29,040 bases of DNA from an uncultured Akkermansia sp. (GCA_904501975.1 CAJGCZ010000030.1:1-29040), one strand, 5' to 3'; numbered from the stretch's first letter, positions 15,459-23,971 are shown. The notes: generated by a model from the letters alone, not told the origin. Program-made: numbers and translations.

Positions 15459-15487
15459 ATATTACGCCTCTATCGGGAATTTGGCAA
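15459..15487 (-). promoter_or_regulatory. Promoter of tdh
   Basis: On the minus strand: -35 TTGCCA (15482-15487), 17-base spacer, -10 TAATAT (15459-15464), 8 bases to the ATG at 15450. Confidence 0.65.
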
Positions 15488-15593
15488 GCCTAATTTTATG
15501 CATTTACGGCATGCTGCCAATTTTTGTATTGCATACAGGCAAGCCCCCGGCATTCGCCTGCTTTTTCTTTGAATCGGGGTGCACTGTTTTTCC

Positions 15594-15622
15594 TTGCAGA
15601 GTAGCTGAAAATATGCTAGAGT
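15594..15622 (+). promoter_or_regulatory. Promoter of the sulP-mutY unit
   Basis: TTGCAG (15594-15599), 17-base spacer, TAGAGT (15617-15622), 9 bases to the ATG at 15632. Confidence 0.65.
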
Positions 15623-15631
15623 TAAGATCGC

Positions 15632-17479
15632 ATGGGAGCATTGGCACATCGGATTAGACTCGGATGGAAAGGAGTGCGAAACTTCCTTTCTCAAGGTATG
15701 ATAGACCCCCTACCGGTACGCTACGCCTTGAAGGGCTATACCCCCCTTAAGGCAGGCAAGGATATGAAGGCGGCCTTGGATGTTGCCTTGGTAGGGTTGC
15801 CGCAAGGCATGGCCTTTGCTGCAATGGCCGGGCTGGACAGCATATACGGCATTATGGCTGCCACGGTGGGCACATTCATTGCTCCCTTGTTTACGCGCTG
15901 TGGCCTTACCGTAAGCGGCCCCAGCAATGCCACGGCCTTCATGTTGGCCAGTTTCTTTTTAGCATCATCGCCGGCTATTCAGGCACACCCGGCTGTATTT
16001 GTGCCGCTCATTGTCTTTTTAGCGGGCGTTACCTGTGTTATCGGAGCCTTTGTCAAAGCAACGGAGATGCTGCAATTTGTGAGCCGCAGTGTGCTGGTAG
16101 GCTACATAACGGGGGCGGCCACGCTCATCATCGCCTCTCAATTGCGCTATGTGCTGGGCATTAATGATGTTAATGCCGGCAGCTCCTTCTTCACCATGAG
16201 CGGAGCCATCATCAACAACCTGCATTTGGTACAATGGCAACCCATTGTGCTGGGGGTACTCTCCTTCCTGATGTTTATACCGCTTAAGAAGCACTTTAAG
16301 TTCTTACCCACATTTGCCATCATCCTGCTCACCATGAGTATTCTCAACGCCATCCTCTGCCAGCCTTGGGCCGGAGGCACCTTTACCGGCGTGCGTATGC
16401 TTAAAGACTTTACCATGAGCGACCTAACCTGCCGCCCACCGGATATCACCGCTATTGCCGGTAATTTTGCGGAACTGTTCCCGGTAGTCATTGGTATAGC
16501 CTTCCTCTCCACCTTGGAGCAAACAGTGATGAGCAAAACGCTTTCCGCTAAAACCGGCGAGCCCGTTAACCTCAACCAAGACACCTTCGCCGTTGGCATG
16601 GCCAATATCGGCTCTGCCTTCACCACTTCCTTACCCTGCTCGGCCTCGCTCACGCGCTCGATGCTTAACTATACAGCGGGGGCAGCCACACGATTCTCCG
16701 GCATTTATTGCGGCCTTATGTGCTTAGGCATCACCTTCATTTTGGCGAGTTTCCCGTTGATTTCCAAGATTCCGCACAGTGTACTGGCTGCGCTGGTACT
16801 GGCCAACGCTGTCTCGCTATACGACCGCAAGCTGCTGCGCATTTGCTTCCGCTCCACCCCGGGAGATGCCGCCGTGCTGCTCATAACCTTTGTTGCAGCC
16901 TTGTTGTTGCCTTTGCATGTAGCTATTTTCGTGGGTGTTATCATCTCCGTGGCTATCTTCCTTCGCAAGGCAGCCAAACCGGAATTGGTGGAATACACCT
17001 TCGACGAAAAAGGCACCCTCATGGAAGTGAACGATACCACGGCGCGTTTACCGCAAATTTCTATCGTTCACGTTGAGGGCGACTTGTTCTTCGGCGCGGC
17101 AGATCTCTTCCGCAAGCAGGTGGCTCGCATTGCAGAAGACCCATCCCTTGCCGTCATTGTACTGCGTATGCGCAATGCCCGCAACTTGGATGCCACCTCT
17201 GTCTGTGCGTTGGAAGAGTTGATTCGATTTACGCGTGAAAAGGGGCGCCACCTGATTGTCTCCGGCGCAGGCCGCGAGGTAGTGCGCATTCTCCAAAAGA
17301 GTGGTGTGCTGAGTGTGCTGCAGGAGGACTGCAAGGAGGGCGAAAGTAATATCTTTGTGTTTGAACCCAAGAATCCCAACATTTCAACACGCTACGCGCT
17401 GAAGCGTGCTCAGCAATTATTGGGCTCCAAGCAGGCGGATATCTCCATTTACACCACAGAAACCACGCAACCCACCTGA
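15632..17479 (+). CDS. SulP family anion transporter with STAS domain
   Basis: A 615-residue inner-membrane transporter. SulP proteins carry sulfate, bicarbonate or related anions, usually with Na+ or H+; the substrate cannot be told here. The membrane part (about residues 35-460) has many hydrophobic segments and the family signatures VGLPQGMAFAAMAGLDSIYG and VSGPSNATAF near the N-terminus. The C-terminal cytoplasmic STAS domain (about 475-585) is recognisable from ISIVHVEGDLFFGAAD and NLDATSVCALEEL. Length is normal for the family. mutY follows after 6 bases, so the two share a transcript although their jobs are not obviously linked. Confidence 0.92.
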   Translation: MGALAHRIRLGWKGVRNFLSQGMIDPLPVRYALKGYTPLKAGKDMKAALDVALVGLPQGMAFAAMAGLDSIYGIMAATVGTFIAPLFTRCGLTVSGPSNATAFMLASFFLASSPAIQAHPAVFVPLIVFLAGVTCVIGAFVKATEMLQFVSRSVLVGYITGAATLIIASQLRYVLGINDVNAGSSFFTMSGAIINNLHLVQWQPIVLGVLSFLMFIPLKKHFKFLPTFAIILLTMSILNAILCQPWAGGTFTGVRMLKDFTMSDLTCRPPDITAIAGNFAELFPVVIGIAFLSTLEQTVMSKTLSAKTGEPVNLNQDTFAVGMANIGSAFTTSLPCSASLTRSMLNYTAGAATRFSGIYCGLMCLGITFILASFPLISKIPHSVLAALVLANAVSLYDRKLLRICFRSTPGDAAVLLITFVAALLLPLHVAIFVGVIISVAIFLRKAAKPELVEYTFDEKGTLMEVNDTTARLPQISIVHVEGDLFFGAADLFRKQVARIAEDPSLAVIVLRMRNARNLDATSVCALEELIRFTREKGRHLIVSGAGREVVRILQKSGVLSVLQEDCKEGESNIFVFEPKNPNISTRYALKRAQQLLGSKQADISIYTTETTQPT

Positions 17480-17485
17480 TTTTGC

Positions 17486-18478
17486 ATGGAGGTAGAGCAT
17501 TTTGAAGCCTTTGCGCAGCGCTTAGTGGATTGGTTTACCGCCAACGGCAAGGATTACCCCTGGCGCCGCACAACGGATCCGTGGGCTATTCTTGTGAGCG
17601 AAATCATGCTACAACAAACAACGATTCCCACTGTGCTGGGGCGTTATGAGGAGTGGATGCGGCAATTTCCCACCCCGGCAGCCTTGGCCGCAGTGGATGA
17701 GCAAACAGCGCTGCGCTCGTGGGAAGGCTTGGGGTATTACCGCCGCGTGCGAGCCTTGCGCGCTGCGGCCACGGCTATTGTTGAGCAACACGGGGGCGTT
17801 TTCCCGGCAGATGAAGCAGGGATTCGAGCCCTCCCCGGTATTGGAGATTATACTGTTGGTGCCGTTTTGAGCTTTGCCTACAATGTTTCTGCTCCGCTGG
17901 TGGATGCCAATGTATCCCGCGTTTTTGCGCGTGTATTCAATGATGCCACGCCTATTGATTCCACCACCGGCCGTAAACGGCAATGGGAACTGGCGGCCAA
18001 ATTGGTACATAAAACCAATGCCAGGGCCTATAACTCAGCCTTGATGGAGTTGGGGCAAAGCATTTGTACCACGGCTGCGCCTACCTGCTTGCTTTGCCCG
18101 GTGCGCGAGTTTTGCACGGCGGAGTCTCCGGCCTCCCTCCCCGTTAAGTTACCCAAAAAGGAAACCCTGACGGCCGAACACTGTGATATTTGGCTTGTTA
18201 CAGAAGCCGGCTTGCTCATGGAGAAGCAGGCCGATGGCAAACGCCACGAAGGTATGTACCGACTTCCGCAGCGCCCCAAAACCGCTACCGAGGGTTTGCG
18301 CCTGTTGGCTACCCAAAAATACAGCGTCACGCGTTACAAGGTTACACGCCACCTTTATTTGGCTCCGGAGAACACAGAGATTCTACCCAATGAGGTGTTT
18401 ATTCCCTTGAATATGCTGGCGGATACCCCCATGGCCTCACCGGATAGAAAATTGGTAAATAAGCAGCTCGCACACTAA
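17486..18478 (+). CDS. mutY: Adenine DNA glycosylase
   Basis: The 330-residue base-excision repair enzyme removes adenine mispaired with 8-oxoguanine. Visible elements: YPWRRTTDPWAILVSEIMLQQT with the catalytic Glu39, helix-hairpin-helix LPGIGDYTVGA (116-126), catalytic Asp140 in PLVDANVSRV, and the [4Fe-4S] cluster ligands Cys194, Cys201, Cys204 and Cys210 in the exact C-x6-C-x2-C-x5-C spacing. A C-terminal NUDIX-like domain for 8-oxoguanine recognition follows (from about 225). It lies 6 bases after the SulP gene and should be read from the same promoter. The second large composite element begins 55 bases after the stop codon. Confidence 0.95.
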   Translation: MEVEHFEAFAQRLVDWFTANGKDYPWRRTTDPWAILVSEIMLQQTTIPTVLGRYEEWMRQFPTPAALAAVDEQTALRSWEGLGYYRRVRALRAAATAIVEQHGGVFPADEAGIRALPGIGDYTVGAVLSFAYNVSAPLVDANVSRVFARVFNDATPIDSTTGRKRQWELAAKLVHKTNARAYNSALMELGQSICTTAAPTCLLCPVREFCTAESPASLPVKLPKKETLTAEHCDIWLVTEAGLLMEKQADGKRHEGMYRLPQRPKTATEGLRLLATQKYSVTRYKVTRHLYLAPENTEILPNEVFIPLNMLADTPMASPDRKLVNKQLAH

Positions 18479-18513
18479 GCAAGGTGTTATCCGTTATATC
18501 TGCCTTCCCCGTA

Positions 18514-18534
18514 CTGCCTCGCTCAGCGAGGCAG
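18514..18534. repeat. Isolated hairpin between mutY and composite element B
   Basis: Perfect 10-bp stem, CTGCCTCGCT (18514-18523) and AGCGAGGCAG (18525-18534), with a single central base. It is followed by TTAATA rather than a T-run, so termination for mutY is possible but not typical. It directly abuts the left end of the element. Confidence 0.6.
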
Positions 18535-19072
18535 TTAATAGCCGTACAAATTGCTATTTGTGGGGTTCATTGATGTGAGCGCAGCGAACGGAATTTGAGA
18601 GCCCCGGCCAGGGGCGATATATGGTAGCCCGGTGGTGGAGCTGCGCAGCAGCGAAACCCCGGGAAAGATGAAAAATATATTGGAACCCCGTCAGGGGTGG
18701 CATAATGCGTGGTTTCGACATTTACACATGTTTTTCTTGCAATGCCATAGATAATAAATGAACTACAATATGATGCACCCCTTTATACCACCCCTCCGGG
18801 GTTCTAATGGATGGACGACTAACCCGGGGTTCCGCCGCTACGCGGCTCCACCACCGGGCTATTTTATGGCGCCCCTTGCGGGGCTCTGAGTTAGGCTCGC
18901 TGCGCTCGCGGTATTTGGGAAAAGGAACGGCTGACGCCGTGGTGAAGAATGCCCGTTGGGCATGGTGAAGAATCTGCCTGCGGCAGATGGTGAAGAACAG
19001 CTTGCTCTGTAGTGAAGAACGCACCTGCGGTGCGTAGTACGGAGAGCCGACAAACTCCCATTTATCAACCAA
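18534..19072. repeat. Large composite palindromic element, copy B
   Basis: About 540 bp of the same plan as copy A at 6061-6590: left end GTTAATAGCC, then GCGAACGGAATTTGAGAGCC, three left-arm hairpins (for example GCCCCGGCCAGGGGC and AACCCCGTCAGGGGT), an AT-rich centre including GATAATAAATG, three right-arm hairpins (including CACCCCTCCGGGGTT), GGCTCGCTGCGCTCGCGG, the hairpin tail (18927-19036) and the end ACAAACTCCCATTTATCAAC. The tail is nearly identical to copy A, while the arms differ in sequence but keep their stems. It lies between the 3' ends of mutY and the gene at 19168-21129. Confidence 0.85.
18927..19036. repeat. Tail array of copy B: hairpins with a constant linker
   Basis: It has the same four linkers and the same four hairpin stems, in the same order, as the tail of copy A. 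The leading stem is stronger here (ACGGC, loop TGAC, GCCGT, 18927-18940), while the third hairpin has lost one pair (CAGCTTGCTCTG). Confidence 0.8.
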
Positions 19073-19110
19073 AAACTTGAACAGCGCGAAACTTTAATAG
19101 AGCTTATATA

Positions 19111-19138
19111 AAAAGGCCACTCAAATGAGTGGCCTTTT
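19111..19138 (-). terminator. Intrinsic terminator of the 19168-21129 gene
   Basis: Perfect 12-bp stem AAAAGGCCACTC (19111-19122) with GAGTGGCCTTTT (19127-19138), loop of four; on the minus strand it ends in a T-run. It lies 29 bases after the stop codon and 39 bases past the right end of element B. Confidence 0.85.
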
Positions 19139-19167
19139 GGGGAATCTATCAGCAGAAATTGCTGTGC

Positions 19168-21129
19168 TTATTCTTCCTCGTCCTCCTCACCGGGAACGGC
19201 CAGCAGAACGTGGAGAGTGCGTACATCGTCCTTAATGGTGTTGGTGGCATGAATAGCCTCTACACCGCCGGTGAAGGCAGAAAGCATGGCAGCCTCGGGT
19301 GCCGTTTCTGCGGCAACAGCAATAGCGGCGGGGCGCACGGTGTACACGGCACCGGTAAAGTTAATCTTACCAACACCGTTCTTAATTACCTGACCGTTGA
19401 GAGCAGAAGAGTTACCAAAGGCGAAGGTCTTATCCTTCTCGGAGATGGTAACATTGAGCTCGGAGCCGGCGCCCATGAGGTCGGACATATCAGCCGTATG
19501 CGTTACAGCCGTCTTGCTCTTCTTGCTCTTTACCTTCTTGCGCAGGAAATCGGCCTTACCGCCCAGCATGCGGCCCATGCCGGTTACAATCTCATCACCG
19601 GCCTTACCAAGAGCAGCGCGATCCTTCACAGAGTTGAAGTAAGATACAGCTGTGGAGCCATCCTTGAGGGGCATGGCAACAAAGGCAGGCACATCACCCA
19701 AAGCGGCATCAGCAGCACGCACGGAGCGCATGATGGACTTAACACGGGGCATGTAGGTAAGGAAGCGGTCGCCACCGGCCTCGGCAGCCTTGACGGGCTC
19801 CATGGAGGTTACATAACCGGCAGCCAGATGCAGAATGGGGTCAAGTGCATCAATCGTAGTCTTAGCCTTGGGATTCACTTCTTCCGTAGACTCAGCGTAG
19901 AAGAACACCTTCTTGCTGCGTGCTACACGGCCCAAACGCAGGTGGCCCGGCTTGTACGTAGCATCGTATGCATCAAAGGAAACCTTAACATGGGTGCCGT
20001 CATCCTGCGGCCATACGCAGAAGGTGAAGGGCTTATCGGCATCGGTACGCACGTAGGAGCAAGCGTAATCCACAACCGGCTTGATGGCAGAAGATGCGTT
20101 GTTATAGGCTGTTACATTGGCATCATCCTCCTCACCCATGGCACGGAACACGTCGCGAGCAAAATCACCGAAAGCATCAATATCGTACTGCTGATAGGCA
20201 TTGAGGGCATTCAACAGCTCGGGGCTGATGTAACCGGCCGTTACAATGTCGGACATCAGGTACTTGTCGCAGAACATCATGGTCGGGGCGCTGAGAACGG
20301 ACTTATCGGCAGAATCAGCAATGCTGACTTCCTTGGGATCCTCGCAAAGAGAGATGACCAAAGCACCCCCCTGCTGCTTGAAGAGAACATAAAGGGAGCG
20401 AGAGTCAATCTGCTCGCGCAGCGTGGTCTCGATAGAGGCATCACCCTGGGGCTTTGCAAAGAGAGAAGAGAACGGAATCTTAACACCCTTCCAGCCGGAT
20501 TCCTCCACACGAGAAGCGCTGTACTGCTTTTCAAAGGAAGCAATGTATTCTTCTGCCACCTCCATCAGATAGCGATGGGCGGGTACATCCGTGGTTACAG
20601 ATACGTATACAGGATGCAGGTGCATGTTTTGAATCTTGCGGATAGCATCCAATGCAGGTTTCTTGGCAGATGTCTTTACCTGACCTTCGATAATGGAAGC
20701 ATATTCCGCACGAGCGGATTCTGCCCAATCCAAAGCACGGGCAGGATATTTTTCGAGCCCCACCAAATACTGATAAACGGGCATAAAGGCAGCCAAATCT
20801 GCGGCGTTACCCTTACCCACGGCAATGCCCAAAGATTCAACATGCTCCTTCACCTTCGGGTTATCGAAACCGGTACCGGGCGTTGTTGTCAGGAAAGGAA
20901 TATTTACCCCCTTAATGCTGTCGAGAGCAAAGCAAGCTTCTACATCAGCGGGCAACATGGCCAATGAGGGGAAGGAACCGGCACGGCGGCCCGGCGTGGC
21001 ATCAACATCCTTGGGCTCGGATGCCAAGTCCTTGTAAAGCTGCACCAATGTACGGGCGGGAGCCTGCTCCGTCAGCAACACGGGAGCAGCTACCATGGCA
21101 GAGACGAGTAATGTGTGTCGGAAATTCAT
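19168..21129 (-). CDS. Large exported protein of unknown function
   Basis: The protein has 653 residues from the ATG at 21129. It has a signal peptide (MNFRHTLLVSAMVAAPVLL, cleavage near PARTL) and an acidic C-terminus (PGEEDEEE). I recognise no family. The sequence alternates short helices and strands, with a Lys-rich stretch (RKKVKSKKSKTA) near residue 545. Codon choice is narrow, as in strongly expressed genes, and it leaves a long artefactual open frame on the other strand. An ATG at 21141 overlaps the -10 box and is rejected as start. The gene is alone, with its own promoter and terminator. It could be an abundant periplasmic or surface protein; that is inference. Confidence 0.75.
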   Translation of the reverse strand: MNFRHTLLVSAMVAAPVLLTEQAPARTLVQLYKDLASEPKDVDATPGRRAGSFPSLAMLPADVEACFALDSIKGVNIPFLTTTPGTGFDNPKVKEHVESLGIAVGKGNAADLAAFMPVYQYLVGLEKYPARALDWAESARAEYASIIEGQVKTSAKKPALDAIRKIQNMHLHPVYVSVTTDVPAHRYLMEVAEEYIASFEKQYSASRVEESGWKGVKIPFSSLFAKPQGDASIETTLREQIDSRSLYVLFKQQGGALVISLCEDPKEVSIADSADKSVLSAPTMMFCDKYLMSDIVTAGYISPELLNALNAYQQYDIDAFGDFARDVFRAMGEEDDANVTAYNNASSAIKPVVDYACSYVRTDADKPFTFCVWPQDDGTHVKVSFDAYDATYKPGHLRLGRVARSKKVFFYAESTEEVNPKAKTTIDALDPILHLAAGYVTSMEPVKAAEAGGDRFLTYMPRVKSIMRSVRAADAALGDVPAFVAMPLKDGSTAVSYFNSVKDRAALGKAGDEIVTGMGRMLGGKADFLRKKVKSKKSKTAVTHTADMSDLMGAGSELNVTISEKDKTFAFGNSSALNGQVIKNGVGKINFTGAVYTVRPAAIAVAAETAPEAAMLSAFTGGVEAIHATNTIKDDVRTLHVLLAVPGEEDEEE

Positions 21130-21139
21130 GACTGTTGGC

Positions 21140-21168
21140 ATTCTAACGAATCAGGTTTACAGTGTAAA
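21140..21168 (-). promoter_or_regulatory. Promoter of the large exported protein gene
   Basis: On the minus strand: -35 TTTACA (21163-21168), 17-base spacer, -10 TAGAAT (21140-21145), 10 bases to the ATG at 21129. Confidence 0.65.
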
Positions 21169-21264
21169 GAATAAAATTCGCGATTCAAAACGATTTTAAG
21201 ACATCGCTATCAATTCTCCTCGCTCATTATCTGTGTTGTTATTTATAGCGGAGCGTACGTTGTA

Positions 21265-21957
21265 CTATTCAAAATCCAAATCAATGCCGAATGTGGCTCC
21301 AAGGGAAGCAGCATCAAACGAATCCGGAGAAGCGGGAGCTGCCGGCGCCGCCAATAAAATAGAAGGGTCTACACAGCGCAGGGTGAATAACAAGGAGGGA
21401 TCAGCATCCACCAAACACCCGGCAGCATAGATGGCTGCCGCGGCATGTGGGCACGGCTCTGTCCAATCCGGGCAAGTGCACCGCATCTTCCAATCTGCAG
21501 GGGCGGGCAACAAACCTGTTTCCGGTGCGCACAACTGCTCCAGCACGGCGGCATCTATATTCCCCTCCAGCAAGGCAACCAAGGAATCGATACGGCCGGA
21601 GCACGCTTGTTGTAAGGCCTCCGTTTGTTCTTCATCAAACGGGGTGATGCGCAGGTGCACATCATACAATTCATCCGCACTCACACGGGCGGTAATTTGG
21701 CCGGGCGAGATTCGCAAATCCAACACGCAACCATGGCGCAACAACGTGCGCCCGGGTGCCAGGCTCAGCCCCCCTGCCTCGCATTGTGCCAAATGGCGCA
21801 TCCACGCAGCGCCCCAAAAGTGAGAGGCCAGCTTTTTGCTTGTATTAACGACAGGATGCAACTCCTCCCCCTCCGCTCGCAAGGCCTCTAAGCGAGAGGC
21901 GGCTAACTTGCCCAGCTGCGCCACGCTCATGCGCGGGCGATAGTCATCATAGCACAT
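21265..21957 (-). CDS. SWIM zinc-finger protein
   Basis: A 230-residue protein of the group of bacterial SWIM-domain proteins often found near SNF2-type helicases. The SWIM motif is MRCTCPDWTEPCPHAAAAIYA (C-x-C...C-x-H), and before it come the usual ELHPVVNTSKKLASHFWGAAW and LLRHGCVLDLRISPGQITARVS. SWIM fingers bind zinc and serve DNA or protein contacts. No SNF2 helicase gene lies beside it here. I choose the ATG at 21957 because YDDYRPRMSVAQ lines up with the conserved N-terminus of relatives; an ATG at 21930 is possible, and a reading from 21993 would run into the terminator hairpin of the upstream gene. Confidence 0.82.
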   Translation of the reverse strand: MCYDDYRPRMSVAQLGKLAASRLEALRAEGEELHPVVNTSKKLASHFWGAAWMRHLAQCEAGGLSLAPGRTLLRHGCVLDLRISPGQITARVSADELYDVHLRITPFDEEQTEALQQACSGRIDSLVALLEGNIDAAVLEQLCAPETGLLPAPADWKMRCTCPDWTEPCPHAAAAIYAAGCLVDADPSLLFTLRCVDPSILLAAPAAPASPDSFDAASLGATFGIDLDFE

Positions 21958-21960
21958 CCT

Positions 21961-22008
21961 AAAGAAAAAGCACGCCGCAAAGCCGCTACACACGGGCTTT
22001 GCGGCGTG
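21961..22008 (-). terminator. Intrinsic terminator of the epimerase gene
   Basis: Perfect 14-bp stem CACGCCGCAAAGCC (21971-21984) with GGCTTTGCGGCGTG (21995-22008), loop of 10; on the minus strand it is followed by CTTTTTCTTT. It lies 17 bases after the epimerase stop codon and immediately before the SWIM gene. Confidence 0.85.
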
Positions 22009-22025
22009 TTGAAAATGAGTTAAAC

Positions 22026-22949
22026 TTACTTAGTTACGCTGCGGAAGTACTCAAGAGTTGTCTTAAGACCTTCCTCCAGCGTGTACTTGGGCTCCCAACC
22101 GGCAGAGCGCAGCTTATCTGCGCAAGCGCGAGAGTGCTTCACATCACCGGGACGCTCCGGCAGGTGTACTACCTTAGAGGAGGAACCGGCAGCCTCAATG
22201 ATGATACCGGCAAGGTCGTTGATGGTAATCTGACCACCGTAACCTACGTTGTTTACGCCTGTTACCTCCGGATGCTCGGCTACATAGGCAAGAGCGCCAA
22301 CGATGTCCTTCACATAGATGAAGTCGCGGGTCTGCTCGCCATCACCAAAGACGGTGATATCCTCGCCCTTGAGAGCCTTCTCCATGAAGATAGGCACGGC
22401 AGCGGCGTAGGCACCCTTGGGATCCTGACGGGGGCCGAATACGTTGAAGAAGCGGCAGCAGCCGGTGTTAATCTGGCCGGTTGTGCGGAACATGTCCATG
22501 TAGTACTCACCATCGAGCTTGGTGATGCCGTAGGGGCTCTTGGGCTCCGGGTACATGGTCTCTACCTTGGGTACAACGGGATTATCGCCATAAATAGCAG
22601 CAGAAGAGGCAAGCACCACCTTCTTGCAGCCGGCCTTAGAGGCCTCCTCAAGCACTACAAGCAAGCCATTTACGTTCAAATCCAAGCACTCACGAATCTT
22701 GCTCATGGATTCAGGAACGGAAACCAAGGCAGCCATGTGGAAAATGTAGTCCACACCCTCCACAGCCTTAGCAACAAGCTCACGGTCGGTGATAGACCCC
22801 TCGATGAAGGTCACGTTAAGACCATCAAGGTTCTTCTTGTAGCCTGTGCGCAGGTTGTCCAGTACGCGAATCTCCTCTGCCACACCCTGATAGTGCTCAG
22901 CAATGTGGGAACCGATAAAGCCGGCGCCGCCGGTAATAAGAATCTTCAT
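22026..22949 (-). CDS. NAD-dependent sugar-nucleotide epimerase (UDP-glucose/UDP-GlcNAc 4-epimerase type)
   Basis: A 307-residue short-chain dehydrogenase/reductase of the extended type. It has the NAD-binding GGAGFIGSH at the N-terminus, the catalytic Ser in LASSAAIYG and the Tyr/Lys pair in SPYGITKLDGEYY, plus RFFNVFGPRQDP and GDGEQTRDFIYVKDI, typical of 4-epimerases acting on UDP-hexoses or UDP-N-acetylhexosamines. Such enzymes supply UDP-galactose or UDP-GalNAc for surface polysaccharide. The exact substrate cannot be read from the sequence; no glycosyltransferase genes stand nearby. It is a single gene with its own promoter and a strong terminator. Confidence 0.9.
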   Translation of the reverse strand: MKILITGGAGFIGSHIAEHYQGVAEEIRVLDNLRTGYKKNLDGLNVTFIEGSITDRELVAKAVEGVDYIFHMAALVSVPESMSKIRECLDLNVNGLLVVLEEASKAGCKKVVLASSAAIYGDNPVVPKVETMYPEPKSPYGITKLDGEYYMDMFRTTGQINTGCCRFFNVFGPRQDPKGAYAAAVPIFMEKALKGEDITVFGDGEQTRDFIYVKDIVGALAYVAEHPEVTGVNNVGYGGQITINDLAGIIIEAAGSSSKVVHLPERPGDVKHSRACADKLRSAGWEPKYTLEEGLKTTLEYFRSVTK

Positions 22950-22978
22950 AGTGAGAAAGAATATCTGTTAACAACGCT

Positions 22979-23007
22979 ATAATATCCCTTTGCTCGCGAA
23001 AATGCAA
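22979..23007 (-). promoter_or_regulatory. Probable promoter of the epimerase gene
   Basis: On the minus strand: TTGCAT, 17-base spacer, TATTAT, then 29 bases to the ATG at 22949. This gives a leader of about 22 bases, longer than for the other genes of the window. Confidence 0.55.
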
Positions 23008-23035
23008 GAAAAGAATATGATTTATTCTCATGAAA

Positions 23036-23072
23036 ATGGAGATGTGCATTCGACTGAACACTACATCTCCAT
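23036..23072 (-). terminator. Possible terminator of the 23098-23961 gene
   Basis: 10-bp stem ATGGAGATGT (23036-23045) with ACATCTCCAT (23063-23072), loop of 17, followed on the minus strand by TTTTCATG. The T-run is short. Confidence 0.5.
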
Positions 23073-23097
23073 GCAAATAAGAACGGCTTAGCGAATT

Positions 23098-23961
23098 TTA
23101 GCTTTTCTTTCGCTTCGTTGTGCTCTTCTTTTTAGAACTCTTCTTGCTGCTCTTGGGCTTGGATTCCTTGAGGGTATCATCAGCCTTCTTGCCGGAGTCT
23201 GCGGCAGGTGTTTTCTCATCCGCAGCCACGATGCCTCCCATATTGAGACGGAAGTTCAGCGGCAAGGTTGCGGTCTTCTTTCCTTCATAGGTTTGAATAG
23301 CTACAGACAACTCATTGAGGGGTTCTTCAAAAGAATAAGTATTATGGCTCATACTTCCGGCGGACATGGTAGAATGCCCGTTAGGCTCCAACTCCTTGCC
23401 GTCTGCGGTTGTAAAAGCAAAATCCGCTACCTTGTCCACGACATCTTTACCCTTGAGCTCAATTTCCAAATCACCGGCTTCGTCGATAGAATAAGTAACG
23501 GTACCGCCGGCAAAATCTGCGGTAACGGGGGCTCCTTTGGTTACTTTTTGGGAGGCCTGCGTTTTAAGCTCAGATGACAATGAGACCTGCATGCTGCCCT
23601 GCACTTCTACCCAAGCACCTTGCGGGGCTTCTTCGGTATTCAGAATCAGCATCAGGGAACCGGCATCCTGCTCAGATATACCAAAATCATTAGCACGGCA
23701 AGAGCCTTTCAGGTCTTTACCGGTGGCATCCTTCATGCTCAGGTTTTCCACCTCAACATCCACAACAGAAAGCGGAGCTACGGGTTTCACCTTCAGATTA
23801 ATGGTAAGCGGGTTTGCGCTTGCCCAGAACATGCCGTTACCCTGGGTTTTCTGCACTTCCTTACGAGTGAAGGAATCCAGCTCATAAGTGGCTTCCGTGG
23901 CGGCTGCGGCAACTCCGCAGATTGATAACAGACCTAAACAGGCAAAAATACTTTTTTTCAT
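23098..23961 (-). CDS. Exported protein with a lysine/serine-rich C-terminal tail
   Basis: The protein has 287 residues from the ATG at 23961. It has a signal peptide (MKKSIFACLGLLSICGVAAA), a beta-rich body (LTINLKVKPVAPLSVVDVEV, VTYSIDEAGDLEIELKGKD) and a tail of about 40 residues that becomes almost only Lys, Ser and Thr (SSKKSSKKKSTTKRKKS). The tail could bind nucleic acid, polysaccharide or an acidic surface. I recognise no family. A longer frame from 24000 begins at the -35 box and is rejected. Single gene, own promoter. Confidence 0.75.
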   Translation of the reverse strand: MKKSIFACLGLLSICGVAAAATEATYELDSFTRKEVQKTQGNGMFWASANPLTINLKVKPVAPLSVVDVEVENLSMKDATGKDLKGSCRANDFGISEQDAGSLMLILNTEEAPQGAWVEVQGSMQVSLSSELKTQASQKVTKGAPVTADFAGGTVTYSIDEAGDLEIELKGKDVVDKVADFAFTTADGKELEPNGHSTMSAGSMSHNTYSFEEPLNELSVAIQTYEGKKTATLPLNFRLNMGGIVAADEKTPAADSGKKADDTLKESKPKSSKKSSKKKSTTKRKKS

Positions 23962-23971
23962 AGCGAGTGTT

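Noticed and set aside
19129..20967. A 612-residue open frame on the plus strand
   Set aside because: It is fully antisense to the exported protein gene and results from its codon bias. It starts within the terminator region and has no recognisable domain.
21999..22982. A 327-residue plus-strand open frame opposite the epimerase
   Set aside because: The minus strand shows a complete epimerase with all catalytic motifs; the plus frame is a codon-bias shadow.
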